Assembly: GCF_004522095.1 (NCBI RefSeq)
Contig: NZ_SPUI01000010.1
Span: 78,283 to 142,282, forward strand
DNA from: Nocardioides sp. 503
GTDB lineage: Bacteria > Actinomycetota > Actinomycetes > Propionibacteriales > Nocardioidaceae
Reading direction: 5' to 3'
Length of the DNA stretch: 64,000 bases
A program made the position numbers and the translations under genes. The notes under the pieces are model-generated. The model had not been told where the DNA came from. It worked only from the letters and a program-made list of their open reading frames with translations, and searched no databases. Position 1 is the stretch's first letter; the number at the start of each line of letters is the position of its first letter. Below, one piece after another: positions 41,807 to 49,040 of this stretch.

Positions 41807-42304
41807 ATGAGCGAGCCGGTGCTGCGTCCTGCCGACCAGGACGACGCCGAGGCGATCGCGGGCATCTGGGAGCGGGGCTGGCACGACGGGCACGACGGGC
41901 ACGTCCCCGCTGAGCTGAGCGCCGTACGCACTCCGGAGACGTTCCGCTCCCGCACGGCCGACCGATTGACGCAGACGTCCGTCGCGGAGGTCGCGGGCCG
42001 GGTGGCCGGCTTCGTGGTCGTGCACGGCGACGAGCTGGAGCAGGTCTACGTCGACGGGGCCCACCGCGGGTCGGGGGTCGCGCAGGCGCTCATGGCCGAG
42101 GGGCTGCGGCTCGTCGCCGAAGCCGGCCACGAGCACGCCTGGCTCGTCGCTGCGACCGGCAACGCGCGGGCCCGGCGCTTCTACGAGCGCGAGGGCTGGT
42201 TCGACGAGGGGCTGGTCGACTACCCCGCCGAGGGGCCAGACGGTCCCATCGTCGTGACCGACCACCGCTACACGAAGGCGACGCGGCCCCTCGGCGACCG
42301 CTAG
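41807..42304 (+). CDS. GNAT family N-acetyltransferase
   Basis: A 165-residue single-domain acetyltransferase. The acetyl-CoA loop is VDGAHRGSGVAQALM, and a late GNAT signature is TGNARARRFYEREGWF. Substrate unknown. It ends one base before the stop of the convergent SDR gene. It lies between hyuB and the SDR/TetR pair and is probably unrelated to ring cleavage. Confidence 0.88.
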   Translation: MSEPVLRPADQDDAEAIAGIWERGWHDGHDGHVPAELSAVRTPETFRSRTADRLTQTSVAEVAGRVAGFVVVHGDELEQVYVDGAHRGSGVAQALMAEGLRLVAEAGHEHAWLVAATGNARARRFYEREGWFDEGLVDYPAEGPDGPIVVTDHRYTKATRPLGDR

Positions 42305-43003
42305 TCAGACGACCAGGTGGGCGGGCGGCCCGGAGAGCACGGACTTCACGAAGCGGCTCGTGTCGTCGCCCAGGACCTCCTCGTCGCCGTTCTCCAGGGC
42401 CTCGAGCACCTGGGCGACGAGGTCCTCCGGCGGGAGCTTGGGGCCCTCGACGTGGGCAGCCATGTCGGTGTCGAGGTAGCCGACGTGGACCCCGACGACC
42501 AGGGTTCCCTGCTCGCGGAGCTCCCCGCGGGTCACGTTGGTCAGCGACCAGGCGGCCGCCTTGGAGGCGGAGTAGCCGCCCACCGCCGGGCTGGTCGCCC
42601 AGGACAGGGCGGAGAGCACGTTGACGACCGCTCCGCCGCCGTTGGCCGCCAGCACGGGCGCGAAGGCGCGGGTGACCCGCAGCGGTCCCAGGGTGTTGGT
42701 CTCGAGCTCCTCGCGGAAGCCGTCCAGGGACGCGGCGGTGAGCACCGAGCCGCCGCGCCCGATGCCGGCGTTGTTGACGACGACGGTGACGTCGCCCAGC
42801 CGGGCGGCGACCTCGGCGACCGAGGCGTCGTCGCTGACGTCCAGGCGGACCGGCGTGGCGCCCGCGACCGTGACGCTCTCCGGGTCGCGGGCGCCGGCGT
42901 AGACGGTGGCGCCCGCGGCGACGAGGGCCTCGGTGAACGCCTTGCCGAGGCCGCGGTTGGCGCCGGTGACGAGGACGGTGGACTGGTCGAGGGTGATGCT
43001 CAT
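42305..43003 (-). CDS. Short-chain dehydrogenase/reductase, TetR-controlled
   Basis: A 232-residue classical SDR: TGANRGLG nucleotide motif, VNNAGIG, catalytic Ser in NVLSALSW and Tyr-x-x-x-Lys in YSASK. It is divergent from a TetR gene with two identical 16-base operators in the gap, so expression should be released by the TetR ligand. The substrate is unknown. Possibly a detoxification reductase rather than part of ureide catabolism. Confidence 0.9.
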   Translation of the reverse strand: MSITLDQSTVLVTGANRGLGKAFTEALVAAGATVYAGARDPESVTVAGATPVRLDVSDDASVAEVAARLGDVTVVVNNAGIGRGGSVLTAASLDGFREELETNTLGPLRVTRAFAPVLAANGGGAVVNVLSALSWATSPAVGGYSASKAAAWSLTNVTRGELREQGTLVVGVHVGYLDTDMAAHVEGPKLPPEDLVAQVLEALENGDEEVLGDDTSRFVKSVLSGPPAHLVV

Positions 43004-43023
43004 GGGAGTGCCTTCCGTTGATG

Positions 43024-43039
43024 CGGACCGATCGGTCCG
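43024..43039. promoter_or_regulatory. TetR operator copy 1
   Basis: CGGACCGATCGGTCCG, a perfect 16-base palindrome, 21 bases before the SDR start codon. An identical copy lies at 43090-43105. Confidence 0.85.
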
Positions 43040-43089
43040 TTACGGGTGCAGCCCCCGGGACCCGCGATCCATTCCCGGATCCGGGAGAT

Positions 43090-43105
43090 CGGACCGATCG
43101 GTCCG
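43090..43105. promoter_or_regulatory. TetR operator copy 2
   Basis: Second identical palindrome, 12 bases before the tetR start codon. The copies are 66 bases apart (centre to centre), about six helical turns. A different 14-base palindrome, TCCCGGATCCGGGA (43073-43086), lies between them. Confidence 0.85.
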
Positions 43106-43117
43106 TAACATGAGCCC

Positions 43118-43687
43118 ATGCCCCGCGCCGCCGACCCCGCCCTGCGTGACCGGATCGTCGAGACCTCCGCCGCGCTGTTCTACGAGCGCGGCGTGCGCGC
43201 CGTGGGGATGGCCGAGATCGTGGCGGCGGTGGGCTGCGGCAAGAACGCGCTCTACCGGCACTTCCCCAGCAAGGAGGCGCTCGTCCTGGCCTACCTCCAG
43301 CACATGGCGCGGTGGCTGGACGCCACGATGGACGGCGCGCTCGCGGGTCTCGAGCGGGTGCCGTCGGCCGCGCTGGTCGCCGTCACGCGGCAGGTGGCCG
43401 ACTGGGTGGCTGCCCCCGGCTACCGCGGCTGTCCGTTCCGCAGCTACCTGCGCGAGGTGCGCGAGGACGACCACGCGCCCGCCCGCCTCGCGGAGGCCGA
43501 GGTCGAGGGCCTGCGCGTGCGCGTCGACGCCCTGGTGGCCCGGCTCGGGACCCCGCAGCCGGACCTCCTCGCCGACCGCATCTGGCTGGTGATCGAGGGC
43601 CTCTACGCCAGTGCGCCCTACGGCGACCGCGAGCAGAGCGCCACGACCGCGGTCGGGCTGGTGCAGGAGCTGCTCGCGGCTGCGTAG
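43118..43687 (+). CDS. TetR family regulator
   Basis: A 189-residue TetR repressor with helix-turn-helix MAEIVAAVGCGKNALYRHFPSK. It is divergent from the SDR gene and flanked by twin operators, so it probably represses both itself and the SDR. Its stop codon (TAG) forms the first three bases of a -10-like TAGGGT box for the carbamate kinase gene ten bases downstream, so it is not clearly the regulator of the catabolic genes, although read-through would link them. Confidence 0.9.
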   Translation: MPRAADPALRDRIVETSAALFYERGVRAVGMAEIVAAVGCGKNALYRHFPSKEALVLAYLQHMARWLDATMDGALAGLERVPSAALVAVTRQVADWVAAPGYRGCPFRSYLREVREDDHAPARLAEAEVEGLRVRVDALVARLGTPQPDLLADRIWLVIEGLYASAPYGDREQSATTAVGLVQELLAAA

Positions 43688-43690
43688 GGT
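43685..43690 (+). promoter_or_regulatory. Putative -10 box, leaderless carbamate kinase gene
   Basis: TAGGGT lies six bases before the ATG at 43697 and overlaps the tetR stop codon. Confidence 0.55.
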
Positions 43691-43696
43691 CGGCCC

Positions 43697-44629
43697 ATGA
43701 GGGTCCTGCTCGCGCTCGGCGGCAACGCCATGACGAACGCCGAGGGGCGGGCGCGCCCCGAGGACCAGATCGCCGCCGCCGAGGTCGCCATGGCCGCGGT
43801 CGCCGACCTCCTCGCCCACGACGTCGAGGTCGTCATCACCCACGGCAACGGTCCGCAGGTGGGCAACCTGCTGGTCAAGAACGAGCTCGCCGCTGCCGTC
43901 GTGCCGCCGGTCCCGCTCGACTGGTGCGGGGCGCAGACCCAGGCCACCCTCGGGTTCGTCCTGATGAACGCGCTCGAGTCGGCGCTCCTGGCGCGCGGCC
44001 TCGACCGCCGTACGGCGACGGTGGTGACGCGCACGCTCGTCGACGGCGACGACCCGGGCTTCTCCACCCCGACCAAGCCGATCGGCCGCTACCTGCCCGC
44101 CGACGAGGCGGCGCTCCTCCAAGGGCACGGTGAGGTGTGGGAGGACCGCGGCGACCAGGGCTGGCGGCGCGTCGTCGCCTCTCCGGAGCCGCGGGAGATC
44201 CTGGACGCGCCCGCTGCGCTCGCGCTGATCGAGGCGGGCTTCGTGGTGGTCGCCAACGGCGGCGGCGGGATCCCCGTCGTCCGCGAGGACGGCCGCCTGC
44301 GCGGTGTCGAGGCGGTGATCGACAAGGACCTCGGCGCGGCGCTGCTCGCCGAGACCGTCGGGGCCGACGTGCTCGTGGTCGCGACGAACGTGCCGCACGC
44401 CGTGCTGCGCTACGGCGAGCCGGACGCCGAGGAGCTCGGCAGGGTCAGCGTCGTCGAGCTGCGTCGCCATGCCGCCGAGGGCCACTTCGCGCGCGGCTCG
44501 ATGGGTCCCAAGGTCGACGCGGTGTGCCGGTTCGTCGAGCGGACCGGGCGCCGTGGTGTGATCACGAGCCTGGACAACATCGCCCACGCCGTGGACGGTG
44601 GAGCCGGCACGATCGTCACGCCCGCGTAG
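43697..44629 (+). CDS. Carbamate kinase
   Basis: A 310-residue amino-acid-kinase-fold enzyme. Motifs include LLALGGNAM, THGNGPQVGNLL, VANGGGGIPV, VIDKDLGAALLA and ARGSMGPKV; these are the complete ATP and carbamoyl-phosphate sites. In catabolic settings it makes ATP from carbamoyl phosphate and ADP, releasing ammonia and CO2. It starts a two-gene unit with the barbiturase-like gene, 20 bases apart. No arginine deiminase or ornithine carbamoyltransferase gene is nearby, so the carbamoyl phosphate is expected to come from the AllFGH-like carbamoyltransferase. Confidence 0.94.
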   Translation: MRVLLALGGNAMTNAEGRARPEDQIAAAEVAMAAVADLLAHDVEVVITHGNGPQVGNLLVKNELAAAVVPPVPLDWCGAQTQATLGFVLMNALESALLARGLDRRTATVVTRTLVDGDDPGFSTPTKPIGRYLPADEAALLQGHGEVWEDRGDQGWRRVVASPEPREILDAPAALALIEAGFVVVANGGGGIPVVREDGRLRGVEAVIDKDLGAALLAETVGADVLVVATNVPHAVLRYGEPDAEELGRVSVVELRRHAAEGHFARGSMGPKVDAVCRFVERTGRRGVITSLDNIAHAVDGGAGTIVTPA

Positions 44630-44649
44630 GTCTCGAAAGGACATCCCCC

Positions 44650-45747
44650 ATGCCCGACGCCATCGAAGTACGCAAGGTCCCGATCCACTCCGTCGCGGAC
44701 GCGAGCGAGCTCGCGAAGCTGATCGACGACGGGGTGATGGCCGCCGACCGGGTGGTCGCGATCATCGGCAAGACCGAGGGCAACGGCGGGGTCAACGACT
44801 ACACACGCATCATCAGCGACCGCGCCTTCCGCGAGGTGCTGATCGATAAGGGCGCGCCCGCCGAGCAGGTCAAGCAGGTCCCGATCGTGTGGTCCGGGGG
44901 CACCGACGGGGTGATCAGCCCGCACGCCACGATCTTCGCCACCACCGACGCGGAGCCCAGCGACGAGCCGCGCCTGACCGTCGGGTTCGCGATGAGCGAG
45001 GTGCTGCTGCCCGAGGACATCGGCCGCGTCGCCATGGTCGAGAAGGTCGCGGCCGCCGTGGAGGTGGCGATGGCGAAGGCCGGGATCACCGACGTCGCCG
45101 ACGTCCACTACGTGCAGACCAAGACGCCCCTGCTGACCGTCCACACCATCCGCGACGCCAAGTCGCGCGGCAAGACGGTGTGGACCGAGCACACCCACGA
45201 GTCGATGGACCTGTCCAACGGCTGCACGGCCCTCGGCATCGCCGTCGCCCTCGGCGAGATCGAGATGCCCACGGACGCCGACGTCATGCACAACCGCGAC
45301 CTCTTCTCGGCGGTCGCCTCGTGCTCCTCCGGCGTCGAGCTCGACCAGGCCCAGGTGGTCGTCGTCGGCAACGCGACGGGGGTCGGCGGTCGCTACCGCG
45401 TCGGCCACTCGGTGATGAAGGACGCCCTCGACGCCGACGGCATCTGGGAGGCGATCCGCTCCGCCGGCCTCGACCTGCCCGAGCGTCCCCGCACCGAGGA
45501 CCTCGACGGCAAGCTCGTCAACGTCTTCCTGAAGTGCGAGGTCTCCCAGGACGGTCAGGTGCGCGGGCGCCGCAACGCGATGCTCGACGACTCCGACGTC
45601 CACTGGCACCGCCAGATCAAGGCGGCCGTCGGCGGCGTCACCGCGGCGGTCACGGGGGATCCTGCCGTCTTCGTGTCGGTGTCGGCGGCGCACCAGGGAC
45701 CCGACGGCGGCGGCCCCGTGGCGGCCATCGTCGACCTCGGCGACTGA
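44650..45747 (+). CDS. Ring-opening amidohydrolase, probable barbiturase
   Basis: A 365-residue member of the cyanuric acid hydrolase/barbiturase family. The three-fold repeated fold shows as Ser/Lys pairs: Lys41 (GKTEGNGG) with Ser82 (SGGTDG), Lys158 (QTKTP) with Ser227 (SCSSGVE), and Lys295 (FLKCE) with Ser345 (SAAHQGP). The N-terminus IEVRKVPIHSVADASELAKL is, from memory, very like Rhodococcus barbiturase and unlike AtzD. Barbiturase opens barbiturate to ureidomalonate. GAAAGGA precedes the ATG. The exact substrate (barbiturate, 5-methylbarbiturate or cyanurate) is not proven by sequence. Confidence 0.92.
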   Translation: MPDAIEVRKVPIHSVADASELAKLIDDGVMAADRVVAIIGKTEGNGGVNDYTRIISDRAFREVLIDKGAPAEQVKQVPIVWSGGTDGVISPHATIFATTDAEPSDEPRLTVGFAMSEVLLPEDIGRVAMVEKVAAAVEVAMAKAGITDVADVHYVQTKTPLLTVHTIRDAKSRGKTVWTEHTHESMDLSNGCTALGIAVALGEIEMPTDADVMHNRDLFSAVASCSSGVELDQAQVVVVGNATGVGGRYRVGHSVMKDALDADGIWEAIRSAGLDLPERPRTEDLDGKLVNVFLKCEVSQDGQVRGRRNAMLDDSDVHWHRQIKAAVGGVTAAVTGDPAVFVSVSAAHQGPDGGGPVAAIVDLGD

Positions 45748-45753
45748 CCCGCC

Positions 45754-46332
45754 TCAGCCCGGCGCGTCGGTCGCGCCGGGACGGACGCCGGCGACCCACA
45801 TGTCGGCGATCTGGTCGACGCAGTCCGGGTCCAGCCGGTAGAGGGCGAGGGAGAAGATCACCGCGGTGCCCAGCGCGGTGCGGGCGGTGACGTAGTCCAG
45901 GGCGGGGTCGATCTCGCCGCGGGCCAGGCCGCGCGCCCAGATCGGCTGCATGTACACGTCGCTGGAGCCGCCCGTGGTCTCGAGGAAGGCCGCGTTGGCG
46001 CGGTCCTCCGCAATGGCCTTGCCGATCTGCTGACCCAGGGCGGCTCGCGTCGCAGGGGAGTCGATCGTCGGCACCACGGCCCGGACGACCGCGCGGATGT
46101 CGCCGCGCAGGGTTCCGGTGTCGACCTGCTCCACCGGGAAGGAGCTCTGCACGTTGAGGGCGAACACGACCTCGTCGCGGTTGGCGTAGCGGCGGTAGAC
46201 CGTCGGCTTGCCGACGCCGGCGCGCTCGGCGATCGCCTCCATCGTGAGGCCGTCGTAGCCGGTCTCGGCGATGAGGGTCTGGGCGGCGCCCAGGATGCGC
46301 TGCTCGATCTGGGGGTCACGGGGTCTGGCCAT
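45754..46332 (-). CDS. TetR family regulator, copy 1 of duplicated unit
   Basis: A 192-residue TetR protein; helix-turn-helix MEAIAERAGVGKPTVYRRYANR. It differs from the regulator at 48353-48940 by only about 15 residues over most of its length. It lies downstream of an ELWxxDGT-repeat gene on the same strand, separated by a hairpin. Its stop is six bases from the barbiturase stop (convergent). The likely target is the repeated CGTAA-containing site before each ELWxxDGT gene, which is inference. Confidence 0.9.
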   Translation of the reverse strand: MARPRDPQIEQRILGAAQTLIAETGYDGLTMEAIAERAGVGKPTVYRRYANRDEVVFALNVQSSFPVEQVDTGTLRGDIRAVVRAVVPTIDSPATRAALGQQIGKAIAEDRANAAFLETTGGSSDVYMQPIWARGLARGEIDPALDYVTARTALGTAVIFSLALYRLDPDCVDQIADMWVAGVRPGATDAPG

Positions 46333-46361
46333 GGTCGCTCCTTCGTCCGGGTGCGGACACG

Positions 46362-46400
46362 CCTGCTGCGGTCGGGCCCGGAGGCGCCGACCGCAGCAGG
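46362..46400 (-). terminator. Hairpin between ELWxxDGT gene 1 and tetR 1
   Basis: CCTGCTGCGGTCGG pairs perfectly with CCGACCGCAGCAGG around an 11-base loop. A homologous hairpin at 48970-49008 carries a compensatory change, so the structure is maintained. Confidence 0.8.
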
Positions 46401-46418
46401 TTCATGAGGGGGATGATC

Positions 46419-48101
46419 TCAGGACTTCTTGACCTTGCGGGGAGGCGAGGTCACGGTGACGGGGTTGTGACCCGGCAGGGTGCCGGTGACCCGGACGCTG
46501 ACCCGCTTGCCCCGGTCCTTCCTGGTGAGCTTGTAGGACCTCTTCGTGGCGCCGGCGATGGGCTTGCCGGCGCGCAGCCAGCGGACCGTGAGCTTGGCGC
46601 CCTTCTCCCACGTGCCGGTGACGACCTTGAGCCGCTTGCCGACGCGGGCCTTGCCGCCCTTGACGACCTTGGTCCGCGGCTTGGCCGAGTCCACGGTGAA
46701 GTAGCGCTGGACGTCGACGCTGAAGATCGTGTCCTTGCCCTGGACCGCCCCGTGGTAGAGCACCTTCGTGCCGAACGACGTCACGGCCTGGGTCTCGGTG
46801 CTGCCGGGGAGGATGTCCCGCACGAGCGCGGTTCCGGTCGACAGCCCGTTGCTCACCCAGGGCTCGCGGCCTGCGGCCTTGGTGGTGGCGCCGAACGCCA
46901 CGAAGCGGCCGTTGGCGACGAGGGGTCCGAGGATGCCGCTGGGGGCTCCGGGGTCGATGTCGCGGACCAGGCGCGTGCCTGCCGCCGTGCCGTTCGAGGT
47001 CCACAGCTCGCGTCCCTGGCCCGGCACCTGGGCGGTGAAGTACGCGGTCCCGCCGACGTCGACGATGGAGTCGACGAAGCTGGACTGGGCGCCGCCCGGT
47101 GCGAGGTCCTTGACCAGGCCGGTGCCGCCCGCGGTGCCGTTGGTGGCGAAGAGCTCGGCCTCCTGGCCGGGCGAGGTGGAGCTGTAGAACACCTTGGCGC
47201 CCACCTTGGTGAACTTCGAGAGGTCGGTCGAGCTCACCCCGGGGGTGACGTCCTTGACGAGGACGGTGCCGGCGGCGGTGCCGTCGCTGCGCCACACCTC
47301 GCGGCCGGTCAGCCCGTCGTCGGCGCTGAAGACGACCGACCCGCCGGACAGGTGCGTGATCTCCTGCGGGCTGGCATTGCCGCCGCCCGCCTGGATGTCC
47401 TTGACGAGGATGGTGCCCCCCTGGGTGCCGTCGGTGCGGTAGAGCTCGGTGCCGGAGGTGCCGAACGCCCTGAAGAACGCCGTGCCGTTCGAGGTGAGGG
47501 TGATCTCCCGGGGTGAGGACGAGTCGGCGCCCGGGCGCAGGTTGCCGATGAGGTGCGTCGTCGCGGCGGTGCCACCGCTGCTCCACAGCTCGCTGCCGGT
47601 CACGTTGTCGTCGGCCGCGAAGACGAGCCGGTTTCCGACCGCGGTGAGCGACGTGGGGTCGGAGCCGAGAGCGTTGGGCCCGATGTTCGCGACGAGCTTG
47701 GTGCCCGCGGTAGTGCCGTCGGTGATCCAGAGCTCCTCGCCGGTCGCGGCGGTCTCAGCCGTGAAGTAGACCCTCGAGCCCACCGTCGTGAAGTTGCGCG
47801 GGATGCTGTCGGCCGCGCCCGGCACGATGTCCTTGAGCATCGTGGTCCCGGCGGGGGTGCCGTCGGAGATCCACGGCTCGTTGCCGCCGGTCTCGGCGGT
47901 GGCGGCGAAGACCACCCGGTTGCCGAGGGCGGCGACGCCGTTCTCCGGGTCCATCGAGCTGAACGACTTGGCGAGGACGGCCGTGGTGTTGCCGTGGGCC
48001 GAGGCCGGCGCGGTGGCGCCGACGCCCAGGGCCAGGGCGGAGAGGCCGAGGGCGACGACGGCTCCGGTGGTGGTGGTGGACTTCAGGGGAGAGGTTCGCA
48101 T
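46419..48101 (-). CDS. Secreted ELWxxDGT-repeat protein, copy 1
   Basis: A 560-residue exported protein. The signal peptide ends near ASAHG (residue 36). About eight repeats follow with the pattern E-L/P-W-x-x-D-G-T (EPWISDGT, ELWITDGT, ELYRTDGT, EVWRSDGT, ELWTSNGT and others), which should form a beta-propeller or similar repeat fold. A C-terminal basic Ig-like domain (about residues 485-560) contains GKARVGKRLKVVTGTW and ends in KKVKKS-like residues, possibly wall binding. Function unknown. It has the same length and layout as copy 2 at 49041-50723. Confidence 0.88.
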   Translation of the reverse strand: MRTSPLKSTTTTGAVVALGLSALALGVGATAPASAHGNTTAVLAKSFSSMDPENGVAALGNRVVFAATAETGGNEPWISDGTPAGTTMLKDIVPGAADSIPRNFTTVGSRVYFTAETAATGEELWITDGTTAGTKLVANIGPNALGSDPTSLTAVGNRLVFAADDNVTGSELWSSGGTAATTHLIGNLRPGADSSSPREITLTSNGTAFFRAFGTSGTELYRTDGTQGGTILVKDIQAGGGNASPQEITHLSGGSVVFSADDGLTGREVWRSDGTAAGTVLVKDVTPGVSSTDLSKFTKVGAKVFYSSTSPGQEAELFATNGTAGGTGLVKDLAPGGAQSSFVDSIVDVGGTAYFTAQVPGQGRELWTSNGTAAGTRLVRDIDPGAPSGILGPLVANGRFVAFGATTKAAGREPWVSNGLSTGTALVRDILPGSTETQAVTSFGTKVLYHGAVQGKDTIFSVDVQRYFTVDSAKPRTKVVKGGKARVGKRLKVVTGTWEKGAKLTVRWLRAGKPIAGATKRSYKLTRKDRGKRVSVRVTGTLPGHNPVTVTSPPRKVKKS

Positions 48102-48144
48102 GATGTCTTCCGTGGTCGGGGGCTCATCGTCGAGCCTCGAGGTG

Positions 48145-48169
48145 ATTACGTACCGTAACGTAACGTAAT
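48145..48169. promoter_or_regulatory. CGTAA-repeat dyad before ELWxxDGT gene 1
   Basis: ATTACG and CGTAAT bound a 25-base dyad that contains three CGTAA steps. The same site recurs before copy 2 (50764-50788). It lies about 45 bases upstream of the start codon and is a candidate operator of the duplicated TetR proteins. Confidence 0.6.
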
Positions 48170-48352
48170 GGAACCAGGAGGCGCAAGGGCACGGCGGTCA
48201 CCGGTCCAGACCAGCCTGGCTTGACCAGCTCGCGTCGCGGCCGCGACATCGGACTGCCGCCAGTCGTCGCGGTGGCGGTCCTCGACGAGCCCCCACCCCG
48301 CTCGGAGGCTCTCACCCGTGCAAGCCGACGCGCCTGCTACCCACGTCCTGGC

Positions 48353-48940
48353 TCAGTACACCTGGGCCGGCGGTCCCGTGTCGCCGGGCCGGACGCCGGC
48401 GACCCACATGTCGGCGATCTGGTCGACGCAGTCCGGGTCCAGTCGGTAGAGGGCGAGGGAGAAGATCACCGCGGTGCCCAGCGCGGTGCGGGCGGTGACG
48501 TAGTCCAGCGCGGGGTCGATCTCGCCGCGCGCGAGGCCGCGCTCCCAGATCGGCACCATGTAGGCATCGCTGGAGCCTCCGGTGCTCTCGAGGAACGCCT
48601 GGTTGGCGCGGTCCTCGGCGATGGCCTTGCCGATCTGCTGACCCAGCGTCGCGCGGGCCGCGGGGGAGTCGATCGTGGGCACCACGGCGCGCACGACGGC
48701 CCGGATGTCGCCGCGCAGGGTCCCGGTGTCGACCTGCTCCACGGGGGCCGAGCCGGCGACGTTGAGCGCGAAGACGACCTCGTCGCGGTTGGCGTAGCGG
48801 CGGTAGACCGTCGGCTTGCCGACGCCGGCGCGCTCGGCGATCGCCTCCATCGTGAGGCCGTCGTAGCCGGTCTCGGCGATGAGGGTCTGGGCGGCGCCCA
48901 GGATGCGCTGCTCGATGTGGGGGTCACGGGGTCTGGCCAT
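48353..48940 (-). CDS. TetR family regulator, copy 2 of duplicated unit
   Basis: A 195-residue TetR protein almost the same as copy 1, with an identical helix-turn-helix (MEAIAERAGVGKPTVYRRYANR). Differences cluster in the ligand-binding half (for example NVAGSAP against NVQSSFP) and the C-terminal tail. An unchanged DNA-reading head with a changed ligand pocket suggests both copies read the same operator but may answer different signals. Confidence 0.9.
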   Translation of the reverse strand: MARPRDPHIEQRILGAAQTLIAETGYDGLTMEAIAERAGVGKPTVYRRYANRDEVVFALNVAGSAPVEQVDTGTLRGDIRAVVRAVVPTIDSPAARATLGQQIGKAIAEDRANQAFLESTGGSSDAYMVPIWERGLARGEIDPALDYVTARTALGTAVIFSLALYRLDPDCVDQIADMWVAGVRPGDTGPPAQVY

Positions 48941-48969
48941 GCTCGCTCCTTCGTCCGGGTCCGGACGCG

Positions 48970-49008
48970 CCTGTTGCGGTCGGGCCCGGAGGCGCCGACC
49001 GCAACAGG
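48970..49008 (-). terminator. Hairpin between ELWxxDGT gene 2 and tetR 2
   Basis: CCTGTTGCGGTCGG pairs with CCGACCGCAACAGG. Compared with the copy at 46362-46400 one base pair has changed on both sides (C-G to T-A). Confidence 0.8.
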
Positions 49009-49040
49009 TTCATGTGGTGGATGATCTCAGACCTCGTGGG

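Noticed and set aside
44650..45747. Cyanuric acid hydrolase (AtzD)
   Set aside because: The N-terminal third resembles barbiturase more closely and no biuret or allophanate hydrolase genes are present. Not fully excluded without a tree.
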